The notes below the pieces were generated by a model. It made no database searches. It saw only the letters and a program-made list of their open reading frames with translations, and was not told the origin of the DNA. Shown piece after piece: positions 27,244 through 36,800 of a DNA stretch of 64,000 nt (within the stretch, counting starts at the first letter, position 1; every line of letters starts with the position of its first letter). Origin of the DNA: Firmicutes bacterium UBA5449 (GTDB lineage: Bacteria; Bacillota; SHA-98; UBA4971); assembly GCA_002424305.1 (NCBI GenBank), contig DIQZ01000035.1:200693-264692 (forward strand). Direction: 5' to 3'. The translations under genes were made by a program, and so were the position numbers.

Positions 27244-27661
27244 CCACTTCCAAGGCTCTGTCAAGGTTTTCTTCCAGTTTCGAAAGGACATCAGCCGCAT
27301 ATTGAGAAGCGCCTTTCCGAATGTCTTCAGCCTCCAGCTTCGCTTCATCAACAATCCGCTTCGACTCTATCTCTGCAGCTTTGACAACCTCTTCCTTGGA
27401 AACCATGGATTTCAAATACTCGCCTGCAGACTCTCTGAGACTTTGGCCTTCACGGGTAGCTTCAGAGATAATCTTGTCTCTCTCTTTCAGCAATTCTTCT
27501 GCTTTTTTGACTTCATCCGGGAGAGAGATCCGCACCTGATCAAGTATCTCCAAAACGTCATAAGCATCTACCAACACCTTGTTGGTCAACGGCATTCTCT
27601 TACCTTCTTCAATCGTCCCCTCCAACCTGTCCAGGAGCTCAACTAACCCTATCTTCCCCAC
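27203..27661 (-). CDS. Coiled-coil protein, ATPase-subunit-b/DivIVA-like
   Basis: 152-residue soluble protein, mostly charged helix. The middle (about residues 50-140) is a predicted coiled coil (VKKAEELLKERDKIISEAT, then AEIESKRIVDEAKLEAEDI) with the heptad style of ATP synthase b subunits or DivIVA. Similar proteins beside coaD are common in Clostridia but I cannot assign a function. GTG start with a strong AGGAGG upstream at 27661. Tail-to-tail overlap of 41 bases with ylbJ. Confidence 0.8.
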   Translation of the reverse strand: MGKIGLVELLDRLEGTIEEGKRMPLTNKVLVDAYDVLEILDQVRISLPDEVKKAEELLKERDKIISEATREGQSLRESAGEYLKSMVSKEEVVKAAEIESKRIVDEAKLEAEDIRKGASQYAADVLSKLEENLDRALEVVRRGVEELEKSSA

Positions 27662-27690
27662 CCTGGCTCTTCCTCCTCATTCCGAAAAAT

Positions 27691-28173
27691 CTATGTCTGT
27701 CGACTGTACTTCTTAACGAGCATCCCCACTACATGACAAGGAACGAACCCCTTCACACACCCTCCAAGGCTCGCCACTTCTTTCACTGCACTTGAGCTCA
27801 AGTAGGCGTACTCATTACCGGTCATCATAAATACAGTCTCTATGTCACCGATTTTCTTATTTATTGATGCCATCTGGAATTCATATTCGAAATCCGATAA
27901 GGCTCGCAATCCCCTTAAGATAGCAGTAGCTTGTTGCACATGGGCAAATTCCACAAGGAGGCCCTTAAAACATGAAACCTCCACGTTTGGAAGGTGCCCC
28001 AGAGATTTCTCCAACATCGAGATGCGTTCTTCAAGAGTGAAAAGCGGCTCCTTACCGGGATTTTTGGCCACTGCTACAATAAGCTTGTCAAATAGTTTAG
28101 CACCACGCTCCACAATATCTAAGTGACCGTTGGTCACCGGATCAAAACTACCTGGGTATACTGCGACATTCAT
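27691..28173 (-). CDS. coaD: Phosphopantetheine adenylyltransferase
   Basis: Fourth step of CoA synthesis: 4'-phosphopantetheine plus ATP to dephospho-CoA. N-terminus NVAVYPGSFDPVTNGHLDIV includes the nucleotidyltransferase (T/H)xGH motif; LRGLRALSDFEYEFQMA and YLSSSAVKEVASLGG are family signatures. ATG at 28173 with GGAGG eight bases upstream is preferred over 28188. Lies 46 bases downstream of rsmD, the usual pair. Confidence 0.97.
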   Translation of the reverse strand: MNVAVYPGSFDPVTNGHLDIVERGAKLFDKLIVAVAKNPGKEPLFTLEERISMLEKSLGHLPNVEVSCFKGLLVEFAHVQQATAILRGLRALSDFEYEFQMASINKKIGDIETVFMMTGNEYAYLSSSAVKEVASLGGCVKGFVPCHVVGMLVKKYSRQT

Positions 28174-28219
28174 TATGACGGCCTCCATGTATAGCTGTGG
28201 GAAAGGCCCGACGTAAGCC

Positions 28220-28774
28220 TCACCTTCCGAACATGTAGAAAGATACTACGGTATCGCCGTACCTTTCCTGTCTGGTCAATTCCAAATCCCCGAAAACTCC
28301 TGACATTTCTTGCCTACGCTCGTGACGTGCAACAATGATACCGTCCTGATCCAGCAGCTTGTGAGTGGACAGGATATCCAAGGTCACAGGCACCAGCCCG
28401 TGTTCATATGGCGGATCCACAAAAACTATGTGAAACACTTCCTGCTGTCGATGTAAGAATGGCATGACCCTTCTCACATCGCCTTGGATGACTTCAGCCT
28501 GAGAGGCAAGAGCCGTGAGATTGAGATTCTTGTGGATTACCCGAATCATTCTGGGCGAGCATTCCACAAAAGTCGTCCATTCCGCTCCCTGACTCAATGC
28601 TTCAATCCCGATTGCCCCTGTCCCGGCAAACAAATCAAGGCACCTGGAATTAGGTATGTAGGGAGTCAGAATATTAAACAGTGATTCCTTTACATTATCA
28701 GAAATAGGGCGAGTCCTTGCGCTGCCTGCTCCAACTAAGCGACGGCCCTTAGCGACTCCCCCGATAACCCGCAT
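28220..28774 (-). CDS. rsmD: 16S rRNA (guanine-N2)-methyltransferase RsmD
   Basis: Methylates G966 (E. coli numbering) of 16S rRNA. N-terminus MRVIGGVAKGRRLVG, PISDNVKESLFNIL, the SAM-binding CLDLFAGTGAIGIEAL and the catalytic VFVDPPYEHG (N/DPPY motif). ATG at 28774 with GGAGGTG upstream; the open frame to 28840 is rejected. 184 residues is normal. Confidence 0.96.
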   Translation of the reverse strand: MRVIGGVAKGRRLVGAGSARTRPISDNVKESLFNILTPYIPNSRCLDLFAGTGAIGIEALSQGAEWTTFVECSPRMIRVIHKNLNLTALASQAEVIQGDVRRVMPFLHRQQEVFHIVFVDPPYEHGLVPVTLDILSTHKLLDQDGIIVARHERRQEMSGVFGDLELTRQERYGDTVVSFYMFGR

Positions 28775-28872
28775 GAAATAAACACCTCCGATGGAACTAA
28801 TTACCATGAAGGTACCTGCATATAACGCCCGGCCACGCACAAACTACAATCGAAAGAAGAGCCGAGGATAAA

Positions 28873-28969
28873 CGGCACCTGGGCGGTGCCGGGGTTCTAA
28901 AACCCTCCCCCATAAGCTCTTCCTCCGGTTTCTCCTCTCCCACGGGATGACGGTCGTAAGACCGTCATC
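28873..28969. other. Two strong hairpins in the rsmD-fakA gap
   Basis: CGGCACC-TGGGC-GGTGCCG at 28873-28891 and a perfect 10-bp stem GATGACGGTC-GTAA-GACCGTCATC at 28946-28969. On the plus strand the second is followed by TTATATTTCTT, on the minus strand (the direction of fakA transcription) there is no T run. They could terminate fakA read-through or form an RNA leader for rsmD; neither is demonstrated. Confidence 0.5.
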
Positions 28970-29044
28970 TTATATTTCTTCCTCACTACCGTTATGCTTA
29001 AAAGTCTTACAGCGCACGATCAGGCACAAACTCTAATCTTAATC

Positions 29045-30817
29045 TCACTCCGCAGAAATAATGTAATAGTAAATAGGTTGCCCGCCATAGTGGACCTCAA
29101 TCTCTAAGTACGGATAAATATCGGCAAGACGTTCCGTCAATTCGTTTGCGCTTTCAGAGTGCACATCCTCTCCGTGATATATGGTTATGAGAGAAGTATC
29201 AGAGTCTACCATCTGGCTTACAAGGTTCATCGCTACTTCGTTCCGGTCTTTCCCTGTTGCACACAGTTCACCGTCTCTTATTCCGATAAAATCTTTCTCA
29301 TCAATGCTAAACCCATTTACATTAGAAGCGCGAACTGCATAGGTGACTTCACCTGTAATTACCTGTGGTATCATGTCCTTCATAGACTGTGAGTTAGATT
29401 GAGCGTCTACCGCAGGGTTATAGGTGACAAGAGCAGCAACCCCTTGGGGAATTGTCTTCGTCGGAACTACCACAATGTCTATATCAGGCACAAGCTCCCG
29501 TACCTTATCTGCAGTAAGAATCACATTGCTGTTGTTCGGCAGAATGATAACACTCTTTGCAGAGACCTTATAGACAGCGTCCCTCAGCTCCTCAATACTT
29601 GGGTTCATTGTCTGTCCGCCTTCGACAACAACATCAGCACCCAGGCTTTTTAGAATAGCCGTGAGACCTTCTCCGATAGTAACTGCTACAACTCCTACAG
29701 GTCTTTCCATCTTTCGTTCTTTAGGATTAGCCGCATCTTGCGAACTGACGCCTGCATCAAGATCCTCTTCTTTATGTGGATCGGACAGGCCGGGTTCGTT
29801 ATGCTGCAACCTTGCCTCTTCGAATTCGTTATGTTGGTAAGCCATATTGTCTATCTTTATCTCATGCAGTTCACCTGTGCGAATACAGTGCTCCAGCACT
29901 TGACCGGGATGGTTTGTGTGGATGTGGACCTTTGCCACATCACTCGTGCCCACAACCAGGACACAATCCCCAGATTTAGCCAAGTCGTGCCTAAGCGTAT
30001 CGAGAGGCAAATTTTTACCTTTCACAAGGAATTCAGTGCAGTACCTAAACTCAAGATCTTCTTTTGCTGTTTCCTTGATCTTCTTTACAGCCGGTGCAGC
30101 ATCTGATTTTCCCGGAACTACAACCAGAGGCTCTCGCCTTGCGAACACTGTTTCCCCTCGAATTGACTTTGTAAGCCCCTCCCAGAAGAATACAAGACCT
30201 TGACCACCTGCGTCCACAACACCCGCCTCTTTAAGCATAGGAAGCAACTCAGGAGTCTCTTCCAATGTCTTCTGTGAATCCGCAAGCACCTTCTCTATCG
30301 CTGACACTATGTCCAGATCCATTCTCCTGCATTCCGCAGCAGAACGAGCAGCTCCGCGAGCTACAGTAAGCATAGTGCCTTCTACCGGTTTCATAACTGC
30401 TTTATACGCCATGGACGCCGCTGCTTGCAGCCCTCGAGTAAGTCCTGGCACGTCCAAGGTTGTTTTGCCTTCAACACCTTTTGCGAACCCTCGTAGGAGC
30501 TGCGAGAGTATGACACCTGAATTTCCCCTCGCTCCCATTAGCGAGCCCAGTGCCACCGCTTCAGCTACATCAGACAGCGATTTATACTGAGCTTTATTAA
30601 TTTCCCGCACAGCAGCGAGGAGTGTCAGATGCATATTTGTGCCTGTATCTCCGTCAGGAACCGGAAATACATTCAGCGCATTAACAAGTTCCTTATTTGC
30701 GCCAAGCCACTCCGTCCCAGCAGCGATCGCACGTGCGAAGTCTTCCGCATCAAGTAAACTCCGCCCCAACGGGTTACCCCCCTGTCGCCGGTCACTCACG
30801 CTCATCCTCTTGGACAT
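29045..30817 (-). CDS. fakA: DAK-domain fatty acid kinase A-like protein (YloV)
   Basis: FakA phosphorylates fatty acids bound to FakB so that they can enter phospholipid synthesis. N-terminal DhaL/Dak2 domain with NVFPVPDGDTGTNMHLTL (metal and ATP binding) and GSLMGARGNSGVILSQLL; a middle domain; and a C-terminal DegV-like domain (IILPNNSNVILTADKV). A variable acidic linker lies at about residues 340-370. 590 residues, slightly longer than Bacillus YloV. ATG at 30817 with GAGGGTGA upstream, overlapping yloU by 26 bases. FakB genes are not in the window. Confidence 0.92.
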   Translation of the reverse strand: MSKRMSVSDRRQGGNPLGRSLLDAEDFARAIAAGTEWLGANKELVNALNVFPVPDGDTGTNMHLTLLAAVREINKAQYKSLSDVAEAVALGSLMGARGNSGVILSQLLRGFAKGVEGKTTLDVPGLTRGLQAAASMAYKAVMKPVEGTMLTVARGAARSAAECRRMDLDIVSAIEKVLADSQKTLEETPELLPMLKEAGVVDAGGQGLVFFWEGLTKSIRGETVFARREPLVVVPGKSDAAPAVKKIKETAKEDLEFRYCTEFLVKGKNLPLDTLRHDLAKSGDCVLVVGTSDVAKVHIHTNHPGQVLEHCIRTGELHEIKIDNMAYQHNEFEEARLQHNEPGLSDPHKEEDLDAGVSSQDAANPKERKMERPVGVVAVTIGEGLTAILKSLGADVVVEGGQTMNPSIEELRDAVYKVSAKSVIILPNNSNVILTADKVRELVPDIDIVVVPTKTIPQGVAALVTYNPAVDAQSNSQSMKDMIPQVITGEVTYAVRASNVNGFSIDEKDFIGIRDGELCATGKDRNEVAMNLVSQMVDSDTSLITIYHGEDVHSESANELTERLADIYPYLEIEVHYGGQPIYYYIISAE

Positions 30818-31169
30818 GCGTCACCCTCACACCTTGTACCGTAATATTTACTCTTGAAACCTTAAGGCCTGTCATGCTCTCTACAACATACCTGACCTTA
30901 TTCATGACATTGTGAGCCACTTCAGTAATCTTCGTTCCGTACTCAACTATGATATAGAGGCCGACAACGACCTCATCCCCGGAAAGCCTTACTTCCACGC
31001 CTCGACTCATGTTATCCATACCGAGAAGTTCGGCTATTCCGTCTTGAATGTTTCTTGACGCCATCCCCACAAGGCCATAACACTCAGTTGCAGCCATACC
31101 GCTGATGAGGGCTATCACCTCGTCAGAGATGGTAATCTGGCCCAGCTCGGTGCTGACATCTCTTCCCAT
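30792..31169 (-). CDS. yloU: Asp23/Gls24 family envelope protein (YloU)
   Basis: 125-residue Asp23 protein. Family motifs: GQITISDEVIALISGMAATE, the GVEVRLSGDEVVVGLYIIVEYG strand and VMNKVRYVVESMTGL. Members are membrane-associated scaffolds; this one shows no hydrophobic anchor. ATG at 31169 with GAGGTAA close upstream. Overlaps fakA by 26 bases, the conserved yloU-yloV pair; divergent from rpmB as in Bacillus. Confidence 0.93.
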   Translation of the reverse strand: MGRDVSTELGQITISDEVIALISGMAATECYGLVGMASRNIQDGIAELLGMDNMSRGVEVRLSGDEVVVGLYIIVEYGTKITEVAHNVMNKVRYVVESMTGLKVSRVNITVQGVRVTHVQEDERE

Positions 31170-31313
31170 TTACCTCGCTACCCCCTGCCTCGGCCATTCG
31201 GCAGCAAAGACGACTGTCCTTCTATTTCTCCGCTACTTGAGAAATTCCTTTTACGTAATTCTATTCATATCCCTTATACCTTCAGAAATACGTCCCGTTG
31301 AAATAGAACCTTC

Positions 31314-31342
31314 TTGCTCTGCCCGCGCTGCTATGATACAAT
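31314..31342 (+). promoter_or_regulatory. Sigma-A promoter of rpmB
   Basis: TTGCTC (31314-31319), 17-base spacer, TACAAT (31337-31342), 40 bases before the rpmB ATG. Confidence 0.65.
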
Positions 31343-31381
31343 ACGCGGGAGGTCTTTTCAAGATGGGAGGTGCTAATAGAT

Positions 31382-31573
31382 ATGGCATGTCGATGTGATG
31401 TATGTGGAAAAGAACCAAAAGTAGGCAAGCAAATAAGCCACTCTCACAAGTCCTCTTCTCGGAGATGGCTTCCAAATATCCGCCGCGTAAGAGCATATGT
31501 AAACGGTCAGACAAAGCGAATCAAAGTATGCACAAGGTGTCTCCGTTCAGGAAAAGTTGAACGTGCTCGATAA
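31382..31573 (+). CDS. rpmB: 50S ribosomal protein L28
   Basis: 63-residue L28. Sequence CDVCGKEPKVGKQISHSHKSS then RWLPNIRRVRAYVNGQTKRI and CTRCLRSGKVER; both CxxC pairs of the zinc-binding form are present. ATG at 31382 with GGGAGGTG upstream. Transcribed alone, divergent from yloU-fakA and convergent with the downstream secreted-protein gene. Confidence 0.97.
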   Translation: MACRCDVCGKEPKVGKQISHSHKSSSRRWLPNIRRVRAYVNGQTKRIKVCTRCLRSGKVERAR

Positions 31574-31710
31574 ACACAAGTGTTGCATAATAGAATCAGT
31601 TTTTCTCTTTATTCGATGGGCCCTTGGATTTTTCTGTAAAGGCTCGTCGAATTTTCTTATCAGGCTTGTAATGATCATAAAGGTCTTGTGATTAGGTATT
31701 GTTCGGTAAC

Positions 31711-32688
31711 TTACCACACAAATTTTACATTGTCTACCATAGAAAGCCATGCCCAACCACAGAATTCGAATCTTATTGATTTGATATACGTAGGCCTTGG
31801 AACCAATGCACTCAGATTGTACGACTTCTGAGTCCACTTCCCTGCCTCAACAAATTCAGCAAAACCGGCAATTCCACCTTCAACCGGCAAATAGTAGTAG
31901 TATGCTTTTACAAAAGAATGCTCTGTTCCGTCCTTGTCAAGATAGGTGACTACAACCTTCAGAGGATATGTGTCACCCGGAGCATACTGCTTAAGCGTGT
32001 AATCACCGATTAAGGCATCAAATGATAAGAATATCAAGCCTGACAACGGGACCTCTGCGTCAATAGCCTGCTCCAGACTGCATGAACCCATCTCAAAAGT
32101 AGGCGGGCGGGACACTCTAAGAACATGCTCCCTATCTTTGTCTGCAACTACGCTCCACTGAGCAGATCGAGATCCCCTGTCTTCTGTGTGGACCCATGTC
32201 CAACCACTGATATCTCCTGTAGCAAACCCACCGTTCCTTGGCATTTCCACAGGAGACGGAGGACTTTGGCTGGTAGTGAAAGACCATTCAAAACCCTGCT
32301 GAAGCTCGGTATTCTTAAGATTCTTTGCACCCTTTTGAACTGTCACTCTATACGTAGTGGAATACCTTAGCGGACGAGCAGGAGTAATCACCAAGACTGA
32401 ACTATCATGGAGAAACTGCCAGCTCGCAGGATAAGCCAACTCCGGAGTGGGAGATATGGCAACAGCTTGGATTGCCGAAAGCTCGTCCATAGGCTCACTG
32501 AAAACAATATGTATTGAAGTGTCGATAGCGACATATTCCATTCCATGAGACGGATAGACCTGTACAACCCTGGGGATTCCAGCCTGGGATCCGGGGTTTT
32601 CAGCTACAGCCTTCACGGAACATGCCATTCCAAGAACCAATGCAAGTAGTACACAGACCAGTACCCCACGGCAGATCTTTCGGTACAT
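31711..32688 (-). CDS. Exported protein with Ig-like (Big_5) and carbohydrate-binding-like domains
   Basis: Signal peptide (GVLVCVLLALVLGMACSVKA, cleaved probably after AVA). Residues about 40-140 form a bacterial Ig-like SbsA/Big_5 domain (VVQVYPSHGMEYVAIDTSIHI, FSEPMDELS, STTYRVTVQKGAKNL, FEWSFTT). Residues 150-325 resemble a jelly-roll binding domain (GDISGWTWV ... RPTYIKSIRFEFCGW) but I cannot fix the family. The LGMAC segment is not a good lipobox. Likely surface or secreted; ligand unknown. ATG with AAAGGAGG upstream. Confidence 0.75.
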   Translation of the reverse strand: MYRKICRGVLVCVLLALVLGMACSVKAVAENPGSQAGIPRVVQVYPSHGMEYVAIDTSIHIVFSEPMDELSAIQAVAISPTPELAYPASWQFLHDSSVLVITPARPLRYSTTYRVTVQKGAKNLKNTELQQGFEWSFTTSQSPPSPVEMPRNGGFATGDISGWTWVHTEDRGSRSAQWSVVADKDREHVLRVSRPPTFEMGSCSLEQAIDAEVPLSGLIFLSFDALIGDYTLKQYAPGDTYPLKVVVTYLDKDGTEHSFVKAYYYYLPVEGGIAGFAEFVEAGKWTQKSYNLSALVPRPTYIKSIRFEFCGWAWLSMVDNVKFVW

Positions 32689-32805
32689 TAGGTTGCCTCC
32701 TTTTGCGTTACCCGCTTTCCACCAAAGATAATTAGGGGTTTATACATTCTCTCCTCTATCTAACTAAGTTTCGCCGTGGACTCATAATCTCCTGCTATAG
32801 ACACA

Positions 32806-33366
32806 TCACCATCTACAGGACACAAGTTCTGATCCATCGTCTATATGGACAATCTTGATGACTTCGTCCTCTATGATTGCAACTGTTCCTCTTCTTTCAA
32901 CCGTCTTAGGCAGGGACGGGCTGCCGGGATTGACTATCACACCGCCGCCGTCCCCAAAAGGCTTAGATATCCGGGGAATATGGGTATGGCCGGCCACGAT
33001 AAGGTCTAACCTATATCGCCTCATCAATTCTGCCAGTTGCTCATCGGACGTCATATGCCCATGAGAGACCATTATGAACTTGTCTCCGGCGATGACAATT
33101 GCATAAGGCGCTTGAATAGGTACATCTATGACTACCTGATCAATCTCTGCGTCACAGTTGCCCCTTGCAATGACAATCCTCCCGGGATACTGATTAATGG
33201 CGTCAGCCAGGTGTTTAGCATCATGTCCATATGGCAGAGGGTTTCGCGGACCATGATACAACACGTCTCCCGCATGGATAAGCAAATCTACATTACCGAG
33301 CGTATGAAGAGATTGCTTCCATGCAGACAATGAACCATGAGTATCGCTCATGACACCTAATCTCAT
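32806..33366 (-). CDS. YfcE/MJ0936-type metallophosphoesterase
   Basis: Calcineurin-like phosphodiesterase of 186 residues. Metal-binding motifs in order: GVMSDTHGS, HAGDVLYHG, ARGNCDAEID, VSHGHMTSD and AGHTHIPRI. E. coli YfcE hydrolyses phosphodiesters with Mn; the physiological substrate here is unknown. ATG at 33366. Lies between the Nudix gene and the exported protein gene, same strand. Confidence 0.92.
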   Translation of the reverse strand: MRLGVMSDTHGSLSAWKQSLHTLGNVDLLIHAGDVLYHGPRNPLPYGHDAKHLADAINQYPGRIVIARGNCDAEIDQVVIDVPIQAPYAIVIAGDKFIMVSHGHMTSDEQLAELMRRYRLDLIVAGHTHIPRISKPFGDGGGVIVNPGSPSLPKTVERRGTVAIIEDEVIKIVHIDDGSELVSCRW

Positions 33367-33393
33367 AGACTCTCCCCTTCCACCATCTTAGAT

Positions 33394-33828
33394 CTAATCC
33401 GAAAGTTGCTTTCTGGCCAGTGTTACGAGGTTACTGTCATACTTCAACATAGATACGGCGACCTTCCAAGGAACAAACCCGGCAGATGAGATCCCCTCTT
33501 CTCTCTGTGGCTCGGCATGTGGAGGAGCTCCGTCATCACTTTGCATCGCTGTTCCCGCATACCAATGAACAGTCTTGTCCACAAGCTCGCCGGTTACGTC
33601 TGAGAGATATGTGTACTCAGTCGTGCCCAATGAACATGTGATGCCCGCTTCTACACTTGTCTCCTCCAGCACCTCTCTTAGAGCAGCCTGGTGGGGTGTC
33701 TCAAAAGGCTCTATTTTGCCTTTAGGCAGAACCCATTCACCATACCGGTTCAAGATGATAAGAACGCTGTCATCGGCAAATACGACAATACCTGCACTCA
33801 CCTCACTCGCTCGAGTCTCCTTACCCAA
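33394..33828 (-). CDS. Nudix hydrolase
   Basis: Pyrophosphohydrolase of the Nudix superfamily. The Nudix box runs GKIEPFETPHQAALREV then LEETSV: all catalytic glutamates of GX5EX7REUXEEXGU are present, but the final Gly is Ser. VLPKGKIEPFE resembles diadenosine-polyphosphate hydrolases (MutT/NUDT2-like), so an Ap4A-type substrate is a guess. Start uncertain; the TTG at 33828 just after the ileS stop with AAAGGAA upstream fits best, giving 144 residues. The frame is open to 33897 inside ileS. Confidence 0.85.
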   Translation of the reverse strand: MGKETRASEVSAGIVVFADDSVLIILNRYGEWVLPKGKIEPFETPHQAALREVLEETSVEAGITCSLGTTEYTYLSDVTGELVDKTVHWYAGTAMQSDDGAPPHAEPQREEGISSAGFVPWKVAVSMLKYDSNLVTLARKQLSD

Positions 33829-33830
33829 GT

Positions 33831-36800
33831 CTATCCATTCCTTTGCTCCTCTTTGCGGCCCATGCTGATAACGGTAACATGGCCGTTTATATCCCACTTG
33901 CCGGCATGTTCACCTGAAGGCTTGGAAAGCTCGGTCTCCCCACCGTATATCAGCTCCTCTGAAAGGGTTTCATCCATGATATAGCCCTTGTGAAATTCAC
34001 AGGCCTCCTTAACTACGCTGTCAGACCAAAAAACTGTACCTATCCTATCCTCGACATTGAAGTCGGCTTCTTTACGCATTGTTTGGATCTTGTTTACCAT
34101 TTCTCTTGCCAAGCCTTCCATAATCAAATCATGGGAAAGAGCGGTATTGAGGGCGCACACAACATCTCCTTCACTCTCAATAGCAAAGCCCTCTTGTTCC
34201 ACGGTTTCGATAGCCAGCTCCTCAGCAAGGACAGTAACGGTATCGTCTCCGCAAGGCACCTTGATACTTCCCTCATCTTCAAGCATAGCTACGACTTGTT
34301 CAGGATTAAGACTTTCTATCCCTGCTACCACATCTTTCATTAGGCGACCGTATTTTGGTCCTAAAAGATCAAATCTGGGTTTCACTCTGTGAGCCACAAA
34401 CTCACCGACATCCTCTGCAATTCGAATAGCCTTCACATTCAGCTCCTCTTTGATAATATGCTCCAGCGCAGCCACTGCCTTTTTATCAGCAGGATCCGTG
34501 AGGACGACCAGCATCTCACTGAGAGGCTGCCTTATCTTGATGCTCACCTTATTTCTGGCAGCTCTTCCCAGGGTCACCAGCTTCCTTGCTACAGCCATAT
34601 TCCGTTCCAGTTCAATATTGATTAACTCTTCGTTGCAAACCGGATATGAGCAAAGATGAACACTTTCAGGGAGGTCGTCACGTCTTTCAGCTTCGAGATT
34701 CCTGTATATCTCCTCTGCCATAAAAGGCGTAAAAGGTGCCAGCAACTTTGCAAGCCCTACAAGTATCTCATGCAACGTAAGATACGCAGCAATCTTGTCC
34801 TGTGTCATCTCAGCGCCCCAGTAACGGCGTCTGGATCTTCTCACGTACCAGTTGCTCAAGTCATCTACGAACTCTTCAATAGCTCTGGCTGCAGGTGTAA
34901 TGCTGTAGGCCTCAAGCTCAGTTTGCACAGCTCTCACAACGCTATTGAAGCGGGAAATAATCCATTTGTCCAAAATCCCTCTTTCTTCAGGCTGTAGTTC
35001 ATAGTCATCCGGGTCAAACTCGTCCACGTTCGCATAGAGAACATAGAAAGAATATACATTCCATAGAGTAGACAAAAATCTGCGTTGTGATTCATTTACT
35101 GCCTCAAGGTAGAAACGCGTGGGATTCCACGGAGGATTCACAGTGTACAGGTACCAACGAAATGCGTCAGCCCCATATGTGTTGAACACCTCCCACGTAT
35201 CCACCACATTCCCCTTGCTCTTACTCATCTTCAAACCTTCGGCATCAAGTATATGCCCTAACACAAGAACGTTCTTGTACGGGGGCTCATCAAAAAGAAG
35301 GGTTGAAATAACGAGCTGCGTATAGAACCATCCGCGGGTTTGATCTATTGCTTCACTGATAAAATCCGCCGGGAAATTAGTCTTAAACTTGTCTTCGTTT
35401 TCAAATGGATAATGCCACTGGGCAAAAGGCATGGATCCTGAATCAAACCAAGCATCTATGACCTCCTTGATCCTATACATAGAACCACCGCACTCAGGGC
35501 ATCTGAGAACAGCCTGGTCTATATAAGGTCGGTGAAGCTCAAGTCTTTGAGGAAGCTCCTGAGCCATTTCCTTAAGCTCATCGACACTGCCCACACAATG
35601 ATTTTTGCCGCATTTCTCACATATCCATATGGGAAGTGGTGTACCCCAATAACGCTCTCTGCTGACTGCCCAGTCAATCACGTTTTCCAGGAAGTTTCCC
35701 ATTCGTCCGTCTTTGATATACTGCGGGTACCACGAAACCGCCTGGTTATTTCGTAAGAGAGCCTCCTTAACGGCAGTAGTCTTCACAAACCATGAAGTCC
35801 GTGCGTAATAGAGGAGCGGAGTATCACATCTCCAACAGAAAGGATATGTGTGCGCGTGCTGTTCACTCCTGTAGAGTCGCCCACGAGAGTTAAGCTCTTC
35901 TATAATTAAAGGATCCGCTTCCTTAACAAACATGCCTTTCCATGGTGTTACTTCTACAACAAATTTCCCTTCTTCATCTACCAGCTGCACCACGGGCAGG
36001 CCATGTTGGGAAGATGCGCTCATGTCATCTTCACCGAACGCAGGAGCCAGGTGAACTATGCCTGTGCCGTCGTCAAGAGTGACAAAGTCTGCGCTTACCA
36101 CATACCAGGCTTTCTTCTCAGGCTCTTCGAACTCAAACAGAGGTTCATACTCCAATCCGGTCAAGGACTTGCCTGTAAACTCATCTATGACTTCATAGGC
36201 TTCATCTTCAAGAAGTGCAGAATGCAGCAGTTCTTTTGCGAGAATTAGCTTATGACCTGTCTCTGTCAGTCTGATTTTCGCGTAAGTAGCATCCTCTGCC
36301 ACTGCCAGAGCTACGTTAGACGGAAGAGTCCACGGGGTTGTAGTCCATACAAGGAACGCTGTGTCTTCCTCATCCTTTAGCTCGAATTTCACGTACACGG
36401 ACGGATCTTCAACCTCGTGATAGCCTTGAGCAACCTCATGGCTGGATAAGGCGGTCCCACACCTTGGACAGTACGGCACTACCTTATGTCCCTTATACAG
36501 CAGGCCTTTATCCCAAATCTTTCGGAGAGCCCACCACACAGACTCAATGTAATAATTCTCATAAGTCACGTAGGCTTTGTCCAAGTCGACCCAAAATCCT
36601 ACGCGTTCTGTCATACGCTCCCATTCTCTTTTGTACCTGAACACGCTTTGTTTACACTTCTCGATAAAGTTTTCGACACCGTACTCCTCTATCTGAGGCT
36701 TCCCACTTATGCCTAATTGCTTTTCTATCTCAAGTTCAACAGGAAGCCCGTGGGTGTCCCAGCCACCTTTCCTTGGCACATGATATCCACACATTGTCCG

